Positions 27,036 to 35,128 of a stretch of 64,000 nucleotides of DNA are shown piece by piece (positions within the stretch are counted from its first letter, which is position 1; each line of letters starts with the position of its first letter). This DNA comes from Parapedobacter sp. SGR-10 (lineage in GTDB: Bacteria > Bacteroidota > Bacteroidia > Sphingobacteriales > Sphingobacteriaceae): NCBI RefSeq assembly GCF_011030405.1, contig NZ_JAAJTJ010000001.1, positions 310,001-374,000 on the forward strand. The letters run 5' to 3'. The notes beneath the pieces are model-generated. The model had not been told where the DNA came from. It made no database searches and saw nothing but the letters and a program-made list of their open reading frames with translations. The position numbers and the translations under genes are program-made.

Positions 27036-27940
27036 ATGGATAAATTTATTATTTCTATAAATCCGTTCATCAGCGGTGTCTACCAGACTTCTGCCAAGGA
27101 TGGTCAGAGACCACTGTATAAAGTTATAATTTTTTTTATTGTTCCACAAGTTAGGAGGAGAATAACGCAGGGCAAGGGTATCTTATTTTATGGATAATAT
27201 AAATGGAGGAATAAATTAAACAATTTTTCTTTGGCCTCAAGCCGGCCAGGCTCTTCTTTATTTCTTGATAAATAAAGAAGCAAACAAATCAAGACTGTTC
27301 ATCCTCTCATCGATCCGGCTCGCTACACTACGAAGCGCGTTTTTCACAATTTGTTTGTTTTCAAAGGCGTTCAAGAGCTCGCTTCGCTCGGTTTTGATGT
27401 CTCCACAGCTCAATCCCCACCACAAGGACTTAAAATGCTTGCATTGCACTAGATGTAAGCCAGCAAGACCGTAGCTCCACGGCCTTGATCTCGATATGCT
27501 GAAAGGTCGTTCTTTGGGATATTGCTTTCTATCCAACAGTCTGCAAATACCGTATTGATATGCAGGCAAAGTAGTTCCGTATTAGACAGTGTTCGTCCAT
27601 TTCACCAGCATCGGCAGGAATAGCCTTGCAACGGGAGGTTGTGCGGTGGGATGCTCCTGGCTCCGTTCAGTTTTGTCGATGGGACTGTGGGCAATGGCCC
27701 TGGAGAGACAAAACCAAGGGCAGCAGTTGCAGGGCTATTGAGCGTGTGGATGTGCGACAAGATGCATTGAAATGGACAAGCCTTTTGGTGACTTTTGGGC
27801 TTCAAAAGTCACGAGGCCGTCCGCCGGCGAAGACGGAAAGGTGGTGGGATGGAAAAATGCAGTTGTCTAAAATAACCCTCCCTTTATTTTTATCAAGATC
27901 ACCATCGTCAAATAAAGTAGGTAACCGATCAATATTTTTT
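27036..27940. other. 905-bp intergenic region with copy B of the dispersed repeat
   Basis: About 27245-27830 is copy B of the ~500-bp element plus a trailing hairpin. The remaining ends are AT-rich. Open reading frames here run through the repeat in a frame not preserved in copy A, so I call no gene. Confidence 0.65.
27250..27790 (+). repeat. Copy B of the ~500-bp structured non-coding element
   Basis: It carries the same ordered blocks as 18020-18515, with a longer, different spacer before TTTTGATGTCTCC. The core at 27597-27743 aligns with 18311-18456. In the long-range pairing AATAGCC.../...GGCTATT, one C in copy A is T here, turning a C-G pair into a U-G pair, which keeps the helix. A hairpin GGTGACTTTTG/CAAAAGTCAC follows at 27787-27811; a similar one with TTACTTTTT arms stands at 46549-46577. 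Confidence 0.7.
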
Positions 27941-29125
27941 TTAATGTTCCACAAATCCTCCCTGGGCATCATAGGCATTTTGTCTCAAAATGGGCATATC
28001 CAAAATTCTATACAGATTGTCCAGGTTATTCAAGCTACCGTTCACCATATTGGACAATAATACGATCGTGATATCCTGTGTCAGGTTTCGGACATAGAGA
28101 TTCTTAAACCCATGCCACCAGCCGGTATGGTAAACAACCTGGCTATTTGCAGGAGAAAACGTACGCCAACCATATCCATAACTAAACACACCACGTTTGG
28201 CATCGCTTCTAGGCACATAAGCGGAATCCAGTAAATTCACCGGAAGCAACCTCCCTTCTTTCAAAGCGATATCCAGCAAATACATATCCTGTACAGTGCT
28301 GTAGATCCCTTTATCCCCTACCGGGCCATCCAGATAATCCTGTACAACCGATCTCCGCCATATCCGGTCATGGCCGATGACATCCGTCGGAATCTTATCG
28401 TACATTGCTCTCGATAAGACAGCTGTATGTTTCATACCTGCAGGTTTGAAAATATGTTGCTCCATATAATCGGCAAAACTCTGACCTGAAGCTTTCTCCA
28501 CTATACCGCCGAGCAACATATAGTTAGAATTGTTGTACTGAAAACGGCCATCTGGCTTTCCATACCGAGCCGGCTTATGTTCGATCAATAAATTGATAGC
28601 ATCCATATTACTCATTCCCTTCTTTCGGTCTTTCCAGACCGTTTCCGAAAAATATACATAATTGGGTAATCCCGAACGATGGGTAAGCAATTGTCGGACT
28701 GTCACCCCTGGATACGGGAAGCCGGGAAAAAAAGTTTCGACCTCCTGGTCAAGGCTTACTTTCCCCTGATCCATCAATTGCAATATGGCCAATGCAGTCA
28801 TCGGCTTGGAAACAGAAGCCAACTCAAATCTGGAGTCGATTTTCAAGCTATCCTTATGAAGGTAATCTGCCCATCCAAAACTATTTTGGTAAATGATCTT
28901 CCCTTTTTTGGCAATAAGTACATTTCCATTAAAACCGGATCGGGTATGTAGATTGTGCATAAAAGAATCGATCTGCCTATCGGCTTCGGCGGGATTGTAC
29001 AACAGAGCCAGGCTATCCAGCTCACTTTGCTTTTTTTCAATTTTCTGTTGCTTTTGTTCTGCACTTGAACAGGATACAACGGTATAAAATACTAAACCAA
29101 CTATCAAAAATAATGGTAATCTCAC
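27941..29125 (-). CDS. Serine hydrolase lipoprotein, class C beta-lactamase family
   Basis: The 394-residue protein has a lipobox (VVSC, about residue 19) and the class C/penicillin-binding fold: SxxK as SVSKPMTA, YxN as YNNSNYMLLGGIVEKASG, and the HTG motif in YHTGWWHGFKN. It is probably an outer-membrane or periplasmic esterase or peptidase acting on D-amino-acid or peptidoglycan-like substrates; true beta-lactamase activity cannot be read from these motifs. It starts with GTG at 29125, the only start that gives a complete lipoprotein signal. It stands alone, with an 87-bp gap to the AAA ATPase gene upstream. Confidence 0.87.
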   Translation of the reverse strand: MRLPLFLIVGLVFYTVVSCSSAEQKQQKIEKKQSELDSLALLYNPAEADRQIDSFMHNLHTRSGFNGNVLIAKKGKIIYQNSFGWADYLHKDSLKIDSRFELASVSKPMTALAILQLMDQGKVSLDQEVETFFPGFPYPGVTVRQLLTHRSGLPNYVYFSETVWKDRKKGMSNMDAINLLIEHKPARYGKPDGRFQYNNSNYMLLGGIVEKASGQSFADYMEQHIFKPAGMKHTAVLSRAMYDKIPTDVIGHDRIWRRSVVQDYLDGPVGDKGIYSTVQDMYLLDIALKEGRLLPVNLLDSAYVPRSDAKRGVFSYGYGWRTFSPANSQVVYHTGWWHGFKNLYVRNLTQDITIVLLSNMVNGSLNNLDNLYRILDMPILRQNAYDAQGGFVEH

Positions 29126-29212
29126 AGGTAAAAAACGTTTTAGCTATCTAAAAATAAATATAGGAATAATTGCAACAAACAGGCATCCGGTCACGATAAA
29201 TTTACTTTTTAA

Positions 29213-30403
29213 TCAGTATAAAAATCCAAACAGCCACACAGGGATCACATTCCCATACCCTACCTCTATCTCATCTCTTGCTATATAGGCATTATCCAAT
29301 CCCAAAATCTGCTTCTTTGCCTTATTTTTTCCGCCTACTTCTATGGTGATGGTATTATCAATCAGAAAGTCAGCCTTTTCAGACAGATTAACAGTATGCA
29401 ATCCCGCCAATTGATTCAGAAAAAAAGTTTCACGTACATTTCCTGTTTTTGTGTTTTCTTCGGCCAGGGCATATAGCAGATTGGTATTATTGAGATATAG
29501 TTTTTCGGGCTTTGTCAATACTCCTATCCCCGAAGTATTTTTATACAATTCATGAACAAGACCTGCACGTGCTAATATCTTAATGGCATGTACCAAGCCA
29601 TTGCGTGTCAATCCTACATGCTCGCTCAATTTTGAGATATTAGGCGTAAAAGGTACACTTGAAGCAATCGCTTTAAGCAATTTCTTCAATTTTACCAATG
29701 TTTCATACGCTAAATGCTCTACTGCATTGACATCTATTTCTATCGTCAGATTGATGGTGTTCAATAATTTCTGCCCATAAGCTGCCTCATTCTCTTTGTA
29801 ATAGGGGTATACTCCTGTTTTGAGGTATTTATCAAATAGCGGCAAAGGCTTCAGCTCGGCCATGAGCTCTGTAGCAATATAGGTGTGATGCTCCAAAAGA
29901 TCGGCCAAGGCATACACCGGGAGATTTTTTCCTATCTCAAACGCGATAAATTCCCGGAAAGACAGCTCTTTCAAATCATAGCTCACCGCTCTCCTGCTCA
30001 GATCGGACTCTGATCTATATATCTCAAGAATGGAAGATGATGTGAAGATAACGTTCAATTCCGGGAAATTGTCATAGATCAACTTGATTTCTCTCGACCA
30101 ATCGGGATACTTATGCACTTCATCCAACAACAAATGTGTCCCTCCAAATTGGGCAAATCGTTTGGCCAGATCGTACAATTTGTTTTCGTAAAACCAGATA
30201 TGGTCCAAGCTCACGTACAGGGAGGACTGAGAAGCAAAGAGTCGCTTTGCCCATTGCAGCAAAAGGGTTGTTTTGCCTGATCCCCGGGCTCCCTTGATCG
30301 CTATGAGCCTATTGGAAAAATCGACTTTTTGATAGAGATAACGTCGGGTTTTATCACTTGTACGAACCAATTTTGCTTGATGTTCCAACAATAAAGTTTC
30401 CAT
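29213..30403 (-). CDS. AAA ATPase of the AAA_14/DUF4143 type
   Basis: The 396-residue protein has a Walker A motif GARGSGKTT (about residues 38-46), a Walker B HLLLDEVHKYPDW, the sensor region NVIFTSSSILEIYRSESDLSRR, and a C-terminal winged-helix and restriction-like region ending in an IEVGGKNKAKKQI segment and a conserved YGN. Such ATPases are widespread orphan genes in Bacteroidota and archaea with no settled role; proposals include DNA-related or stress functions. Its upstream region carries GAGCA/TGCTC inverted repeats, suggesting regulation. It stands alone. Confidence 0.85.
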   Translation of the reverse strand: METLLLEHQAKLVRTSDKTRRYLYQKVDFSNRLIAIKGARGSGKTTLLLQWAKRLFASQSSLYVSLDHIWFYENKLYDLAKRFAQFGGTHLLLDEVHKYPDWSREIKLIYDNFPELNVIFTSSSILEIYRSESDLSRRAVSYDLKELSFREFIAFEIGKNLPVYALADLLEHHTYIATELMAELKPLPLFDKYLKTGVYPYYKENEAAYGQKLLNTINLTIEIDVNAVEHLAYETLVKLKKLLKAIASSVPFTPNISKLSEHVGLTRNGLVHAIKILARAGLVHELYKNTSGIGVLTKPEKLYLNNTNLLYALAEENTKTGNVRETFFLNQLAGLHTVNLSEKADFLIDNTITIEVGGKNKAKKQILGLDNAYIARDEIEVGYGNVIPVWLFGFLY

Positions 30404-30416
30404 TTATGCTTATTTT

Positions 30417-30480
30417 AAAGAGCAAATATACAAAACAAATGCTCAAATAAAAGAGCAATTATATTGTATTTTTGCTCTTT
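30417..30480 (-). promoter_or_regulatory. Inverted GAGCA boxes overlapping the AAA ATPase promoter
   Basis: AAAGAGCAAATATACAA (30417-30433) and its reverse complement (30464-30480) agree at 16 of 17 positions. A smaller pair TGCTC/GAGCA (30440-30444, 30453-30457) lies between. The left arm contains the minus-strand -7 box TATATTTG (30423-30430), 20 bp before the ATG. The layout suits binding by a dimeric repressor, possibly autoregulation. Confidence 0.45.
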
Positions 30481-30501
30481 TTAAAGATCAATATATAATT
30501 C

Positions 30502-30645
30502 AGGCTGTCTCAAAAGTAAAGCAGAACCGTACAATTTGTCATTCTGAGGCTTACCGACTGCGAAGCAGGCATCAGGGACGTGTTGGTGGTCGTGGGGCTG
30601 TCGGAATGACAAAAAGAGATTATACCAGACCTTTTGAGACACCTT
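30502..30645. repeat. MITE-like element with GTCTCAAAAG ends
   Basis: AGGCTGTCTCAAAAG (30502-30516) and CTTTTGAGACACCTT (30631-30645) match inverted at 13 of 15 positions. Inside, TTTGTCATTC (30535-) and GGAATGACAAA (-30613) form a second inverted pair of the same type as in the 26505 element. No protein is encoded. Confidence 0.65.
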
Positions 30646-30661
30646 CTACTAAGCATAAACA

Positions 30662-30690
30662 TAAAAAAAGCCGCTTTGTACAAAGCGGCT
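30662..30690 (-). terminator. Pyruvate dehydrogenase operon terminator
   Basis: AGCCGCTTT/AAAGCGGCT with a short loop, followed on the minus strand by a T-run, 25 bp after the E2 stop codon. Confidence 0.85.
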
Positions 30691-30715
30691 CTCCAAATTA
30701 TCCCAGTATAAAAAT

Positions 30716-32350
30716 CTACGCCAACAAACGGATCGGTGCTTCTAACAAACCTTTCAACGTTTGTAAAAACTGTGCTCCGGTAGCACCATCCACTACACGG
30801 TGGTCACAGCCTAATGTCAGCTTCATGATATTTCCGGGCACTACCGCACCATTTTTCACAACCGGCACTTGCTGAATCGCACCTACCGAAAGGATTGCAC
30901 CATCCGGAGAGTTGATGATAGATGTAAACTCATCGATACCAAACATACCTAAGTTGGAAACCGTAAACGTAGATCCTTCCCAATCCGAAGGTTGTAGTTT
31001 CTTCGCTTTAGCTTTGCCTGCAAAGTCTTTGACTTCTGCTGAAATATGGGAAAGGGATTTGCCATCTGCAAAACGTACAACCGGCACCAACAAACCATCT
31101 TCCACAGCCATGGCTACACCAATATTCGTATGCTCGTTGAATCTGATCTTGTCTCCTTGCCATGAAGAATTCACGGCAGGATGTTGCTTCAATGCGATAG
31201 CTACTGCCTTGACGACGATATCGTTAAAAGAAACCTTGATCGGAGCTACCTCATTGATCTGCGCACGGGCAGCAATTGCATTATCCATATCTATACTAAC
31301 CGTCAGATAGAAATGCGGCGCTGTAAATAAGGATTCTGCCAATCGACGGGCAATCGTCTTACGCATTTGCGAAACGTTGGCTTCTGTATACTTTTCTTCA
31401 CCGACAAATTGCGGAAGCGTAACCGCTTTGACCTCTGTCGTAGATGCGGTAGGAACTGCTGTTGCAGCTGTTTTGGCTGATGGCACGTAGTTTTCGACAT
31501 CTTTTTTGACGATACGCCCACCGTCTGCCGAACCTTGCACTTCATTTAAGTTAATACCTTTTTCTTTCGCAATCTTACGTGCCAAGGGCGATGCTTTGAT
31601 ACGCGAATCATCCTGCGAAGAAGCAACTGATGCAGGGGCTTCTTTCGAGGCTGGCTCAGCTGCTTTTTCTTCGGCCTTCGTTTCTTGTGTCGTAGCTGGA
31701 GCCGATGCCGTAGGTTGGTTCAACAATGGTGTAACATCTGTTCCGGCAGGCCCTACGATCGCAATGATATCATTTACTTTGGCGGCCTGTCCCGCTTCTA
31801 CACCGATATACAACAATGTACCTTCAGCATAAGCAGTGACTTCCATTGTCGCTTTGTCGGTTTCGACATCAGCAATGGCATCATCCGACTTGATGGCATC
31901 ACCGACCTTAAAATTCCACTGAGCGATGACACCTTCTTTCATCGTATCGCTCAAAAGTGGCATGGTGATCACCGTGCAGTCTAGATCTTCTGCGGAGACA
32001 CTATTGCCAGAAGATTCTTGACCAGAAGCCTCTGCTTTTTTTTCTTCCTTTGGTTCTTCTGCTTTAGGGGTCTCCGAACTTTCAGCATCCAGTAAGGCTT
32101 TGTAATCTTCCCCTTCGTCGCCGAGGATCGCTATGACAGCATCTACTGCTACTGCTTCTCCCTCTTTCGGACCGATATACAATAAGGTTCCTTCTTGATA
32201 GGACTCAAAGTCCATGGTCGCCTTATCTGTCTCGACCTCTGCCAGAAGATCCCCGGAATTCACTTTATCTCCTACTTTTTTGTGCCATTTAGCGATCACA
32301 CCTTCTGTCATGGTATCGCTCATTTTCGGCATTTTTACTACTTCAGCCAT
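30716..32350 (-). CDS. pdhC: Pyruvate dehydrogenase E2 (dihydrolipoamide acetyltransferase)
   Basis: The 544-residue protein has two lipoyl domains with ETDKATM motifs (modifiable lysines K43 and K166), alanine- and glutamate-rich linkers, a peripheral subunit-binding domain (about 253-290, ASPLARKIAKEKGINL) and a C-terminal acyltransferase domain ending in DHRVVDG (H517, D521), the catalytic signature. It transfers the acetyl group from E1 to CoA. It follows the E1-alpha gene (51 bp gap) and ends at a strong terminator. The E1-beta subunit is not encoded in this window; a split alpha/beta E1 is implied by the size of the upstream protein. Confidence 0.95.
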   Translation of the reverse strand: MAEVVKMPKMSDTMTEGVIAKWHKKVGDKVNSGDLLAEVETDKATMDFESYQEGTLLYIGPKEGEAVAVDAVIAILGDEGEDYKALLDAESSETPKAEEPKEEKKAEASGQESSGNSVSAEDLDCTVITMPLLSDTMKEGVIAQWNFKVGDAIKSDDAIADVETDKATMEVTAYAEGTLLYIGVEAGQAAKVNDIIAIVGPAGTDVTPLLNQPTASAPATTQETKAEEKAAEPASKEAPASVASSQDDSRIKASPLARKIAKEKGINLNEVQGSADGGRIVKKDVENYVPSAKTAATAVPTASTTEVKAVTLPQFVGEEKYTEANVSQMRKTIARRLAESLFTAPHFYLTVSIDMDNAIAARAQINEVAPIKVSFNDIVVKAVAIALKQHPAVNSSWQGDKIRFNEHTNIGVAMAVEDGLLVPVVRFADGKSLSHISAEVKDFAGKAKAKKLQPSDWEGSTFTVSNLGMFGIDEFTSIINSPDGAILSVGAIQQVPVVKNGAVVPGNIMKLTLGCDHRVVDGATGAQFLQTLKGLLEAPIRLLA

Positions 32351-32401
32351 GTATTTTAGTAGATTATTCTTGTGTTCTTAAATAATACGTATTACCCATG
32401 A

Positions 32402-33397
32402 TTAGTCCATAACAAATGGATAATCTTCCTGCACATAGATGTCTTGATACAATTCGTCTACACTCGGATACGGAGACTCCTCTGCAAACTTAACAGAATC
32501 TTCCACAATTTGTTTGGTCTCCGCATCTACTTTTTTGAACCATTCATCATCTGCGTATTTATTTTCCAGAATGGCATGTTTTGTACTCAATAGCGGGTCT
32601 CTGTCTTTGTAAGCCTCTAATTCCTCTTTTGTACGGTATTTAGCAGGGTCGGACATGGAGTGCCCTTTATAACGATAGGTGCGGATTTCCAAGAAGGTTG
32701 GTCCTTCTCCGGCACGTGCACGTTGTACAGCTTCGTCCATCGCCGTGTGCACAGCTACCGGATCCATACCATCTACGGGTGCACTTGGCATATCAAATGC
32801 CAGACCTATTTTGTAGATATCTTCCATATTGGTCGTACGTTTTACCGAAGTTCCCATCGCATATCCGTTGTTTTCACAAACAAAGATGACAGGAAGCTTC
32901 CACAACATCGCCATATTGAAGGTCTCGTTTAACGCGCCTTGACGCACAGCACCATCCCCCATAAAACAGACATTGACATTATCCTTGCCCAAATATTTCT
33001 CCGCAAAGGCAATGCCTGCACCCAATGGAATCTGGCCACCCACGATACCATGGCCACCCATCATACGGTGTTCTTTGGAGAAGAAGTGCATCGAACCACC
33101 TTTACCTTTCGAACAGCCTGTGGCCTTACCATAAAGCTCAGCCATACACGCATTGGCAGAAACACCTTTGGCCAAAGCATGGGCATGATCGCGATAAGAG
33201 GTGATGACAGTATCGTCCGGTCTTGTCGCAGAAATCGTACCTGCCATTACTGCCTCTTGCCCAATATATAGATGGCAGAAACCACGAATTTTTTGCTGCC
33301 CATAAAGCTGGCCGGCCTTCTCTTCAAATTTACGCATGAGGAGCATGGATCTGTACCACTCCAAGTATGTTTCTTTCGTTATAGGTGTTGAACTCAT
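32402..33397 (-). CDS. pdhA: Pyruvate dehydrogenase E1 component, alpha subunit
   Basis: The 331-residue protein has the thiamine diphosphate motif GDGA...ENN (147-149 to 176-177), the N-terminal MRKFEEKAGQLYGQQKIRGFCHL and the C-terminal loop RYKGHSMSDPAKYRTKEE of the alpha subunit. It decarboxylates pyruvate and acetylates the lipoyl arm of E2. It precedes pdhC. A 273-bp gap upstream, with hairpins, separates it from hisS. Confidence 0.95.
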   Translation of the reverse strand: MSSTPITKETYLEWYRSMLLMRKFEEKAGQLYGQQKIRGFCHLYIGQEAVMAGTISATRPDDTVITSYRDHAHALAKGVSANACMAELYGKATGCSKGKGGSMHFFSKEHRMMGGHGIVGGQIPLGAGIAFAEKYLGKDNVNVCFMGDGAVRQGALNETFNMAMLWKLPVIFVCENNGYAMGTSVKRTTNMEDIYKIGLAFDMPSAPVDGMDPVAVHTAMDEAVQRARAGEGPTFLEIRTYRYKGHSMSDPAKYRTKEELEAYKDRDPLLSTKHAILENKYADDEWFKKVDAETKQIVEDSVKFAEESPYPSVDELYQDIYVQEDYPFVMD

Positions 33398-33510
33398 TTT
33401 AAAGTTTATTTCTTACTAAATCGACCACAAAGCTAATAATTTATCTCGATAAAAAGGAGACTTTTCATCGTGGAATTAGGTAATTTTTATCATATTTCTG
33501 GAAAGATCAT

Positions 33511-33575
33511 GAAAAGCCTATAAGGCTTTAAAACTCCCAGAACTGTTCTTAGAGTTTCTCAGGGTCTCTAAGAAC
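33511..33575 (-). terminator. Two hairpins downstream of hisS
   Basis: The first is the palindrome AAAGCCTATAAGGCTTT (33513-33529). The second has perfect 10-nt arms GTTCTTAGAG/CTCTAAGAAC (33545-33554, 33566-33575). They lie between hisS and pdhA. T-tails are poor, so termination is possible but not certain. Confidence 0.45.
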
Positions 33576-33670
33576 TTTCAAAATGGATTGGAGTCTGAGA
33601 CTTCGCTTTATTGTCAATCCGTAGTGGCCACTCCGCTCAATACTACGAAATAGTATACGATCAGCCCCGT

Positions 33671-35053
33671 CTAAACCAGCTTCTCCACCAATTCCTGCTC
33701 ACTTACTTTAAACTGCTCTCCACTAGCCATGTCCTTGAGTGTAAACCGGCCTGTCTCCATTTCTTCCTCTCCCACGAGCAACACATACGGGATGCCTTTG
33801 CCATCGGCGTAGCTCATCTGTTTTTTGAGCTTGGCAGCCGTTGGATATAACTCTGCCGCGATACCTGCGGCACGCATCCGGAATAGCAACGGGAGCGTCA
33901 TCTTTTCAGCCGGTTTATCAAAATTCACAATGAGCAACTTCGTATTGGACACACGCGCGTCGGGATAAAGCCCCAACTCTTCCAGCACATCGTAGATACG
34001 ATCTGCACCAAAGGAGATACCTACTCCGGTAAGCCCTTTCAACCCAAACATACCTGTAAGATCATCATACCTACCGCCACCACCGATACTACCCATAGCG
34101 ACCTCATGGGTTTTCACCTCAAAGATGCAACCTGTATAATAGTTCAGACCCCGGGCCAAAGTAATATCCACTTCGACAAACTTGTCCAAAAGCTCTTCCG
34201 AACCTGTGAACGACCGCACATACATAAATACCTGCTCAATTTCCGCAATACCTTGCAACCCTTTTTCGGACGAGGCCAACACTTGTTTGAGTTGTTCCAA
34301 TTTTGAAGCACTACTGCCTTCCAATAGAATGATCGGCTTCAAAATATCCAGATCTTCACTCGTAAACCCTCTTTCCAACAACTCTTTGTTCACTCCCTCC
34401 AAACCTATCTTATCCAGCTTATCAATGGCCACCGTCATGTCCACAATCAATTCAGGCTTGCCGATAACCTCTGCAATACCGCTCAATATCTTGCGGTTAT
34501 TGATCTTGATCGTAAAATCTTTCAACCCCAAATCTTGCAGAGCTTCCTGATAGATCAAAATAAATTCGGCTTCATTCAACAGACTTTCTGATCCAACGAC
34601 ATCCACATCACATTGATAAAATTCGCGATAGCGTCCCCGCTGCGGCCTGTCTGCCCGCCATACAGGCTGGATCTGAAAACGTTTGAAGGGCAGGTTGATA
34701 TCGTTCTGGTGCATGACGACATACCGGGCAAAAGGCACGGTAAGGTCATAACGCAATGCTTTATCGGTAATATGAGGAATAAGTTTGTTAGATTGTTTTT
34801 CTTGTAGCAGATCTTCCGGGGCTTTGGACAGATAGTCTCCTGAATTCAATATCTTAAATATTAATTTATCCCCCTCGTCACCATATTTTCCGGTCAATGT
34901 AGAGAGATTTTCAAAAGAAGGGGTCTGGATCTCACTGTATCCAAATTTTTTGAATACAGTCTTTAGGGTATTGAAAATATAATTTCTTTTCTCCATTTCC
35001 AACGGAGAAAAATCACGTGTACCTTTCGCTAAAGATGGTTTGATAGTTGCCAT
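33671..35053 (-). CDS. hisS: Histidyl-tRNA synthetase
   Basis: The 460-residue class II synthetase shows motif 2 (FKRFQIQPVWRADRPQRGRYREFYQCD), the histidine-A motif LARGLNYYTGCIFEV, GSIGGGGRYDDL and motif 3 (GVGISFGADRI), and a C-terminal anticodon-binding domain. It charges tRNA-His. The start is the ATG at 35053 (MATIKPSLAKGTRDF); the frame upstream of it lacks family sequence. It lies alone after the hairpin at 35089-35120. Confidence 0.96.
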   Translation of the reverse strand: MATIKPSLAKGTRDFSPLEMEKRNYIFNTLKTVFKKFGYSEIQTPSFENLSTLTGKYGDEGDKLIFKILNSGDYLSKAPEDLLQEKQSNKLIPHITDKALRYDLTVPFARYVVMHQNDINLPFKRFQIQPVWRADRPQRGRYREFYQCDVDVVGSESLLNEAEFILIYQEALQDLGLKDFTIKINNRKILSGIAEVIGKPELIVDMTVAIDKLDKIGLEGVNKELLERGFTSEDLDILKPIILLEGSSASKLEQLKQVLASSEKGLQGIAEIEQVFMYVRSFTGSEELLDKFVEVDITLARGLNYYTGCIFEVKTHEVAMGSIGGGGRYDDLTGMFGLKGLTGVGISFGADRIYDVLEELGLYPDARVSNTKLLIVNFDKPAEKMTLPLLFRMRAAGIAAELYPTAAKLKKQMSYADGKGIPYVLLVGEEEMETGRFTLKDMASGEQFKVSEQELVEKLV

Positions 35054-35088
35054 AGCGCAAAGGTAAGATAACAAAGCGAATTATGAAA

Positions 35089-35120
35089 TTGTAGAGACGC
35101 AACGCATTGCGTCTCTACAA
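35089..35120. repeat. GTAGAGACGCAA palindromic hairpin
   Basis: TTGTAGAGACGCAA and its near complement TTGCGTCTCTACAA overlap into a 32-nt near-palindrome between hisS and the DUF1080 gene. It may terminate the DUF1080 operon. This type of GTAGAGACGC hairpin is a widespread dispersed repeat in bacteria. Confidence 0.7.
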
Positions 35121-35128
35121 ATTTACGG

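Larger units (their letters stand above)
30404..30715. other. 312-bp intergenic region: operator-like boxes, MITE and terminator
   Basis: It holds the inverted repeats upstream of the AAA ATPase gene (30417-30480), a MITE-like element (30502-30645) and the terminator of the pyruvate dehydrogenase E2 gene (30662-30690). No gene is seen. Confidence 0.65.

Noticed and set aside
27626-28060. A 144-residue open reading frame across copy B of the ~500-bp element
   Set aside because: The matching frame in copy A has stops, and its 3' part runs antisense into the serine hydrolase gene.
30502-30645. A riboswitch or leader RNA for the pyruvate dehydrogenase operon
   Set aside because: It is downstream of that operon, on the 3' side of E2, and its symmetry matches a mobile repeat.
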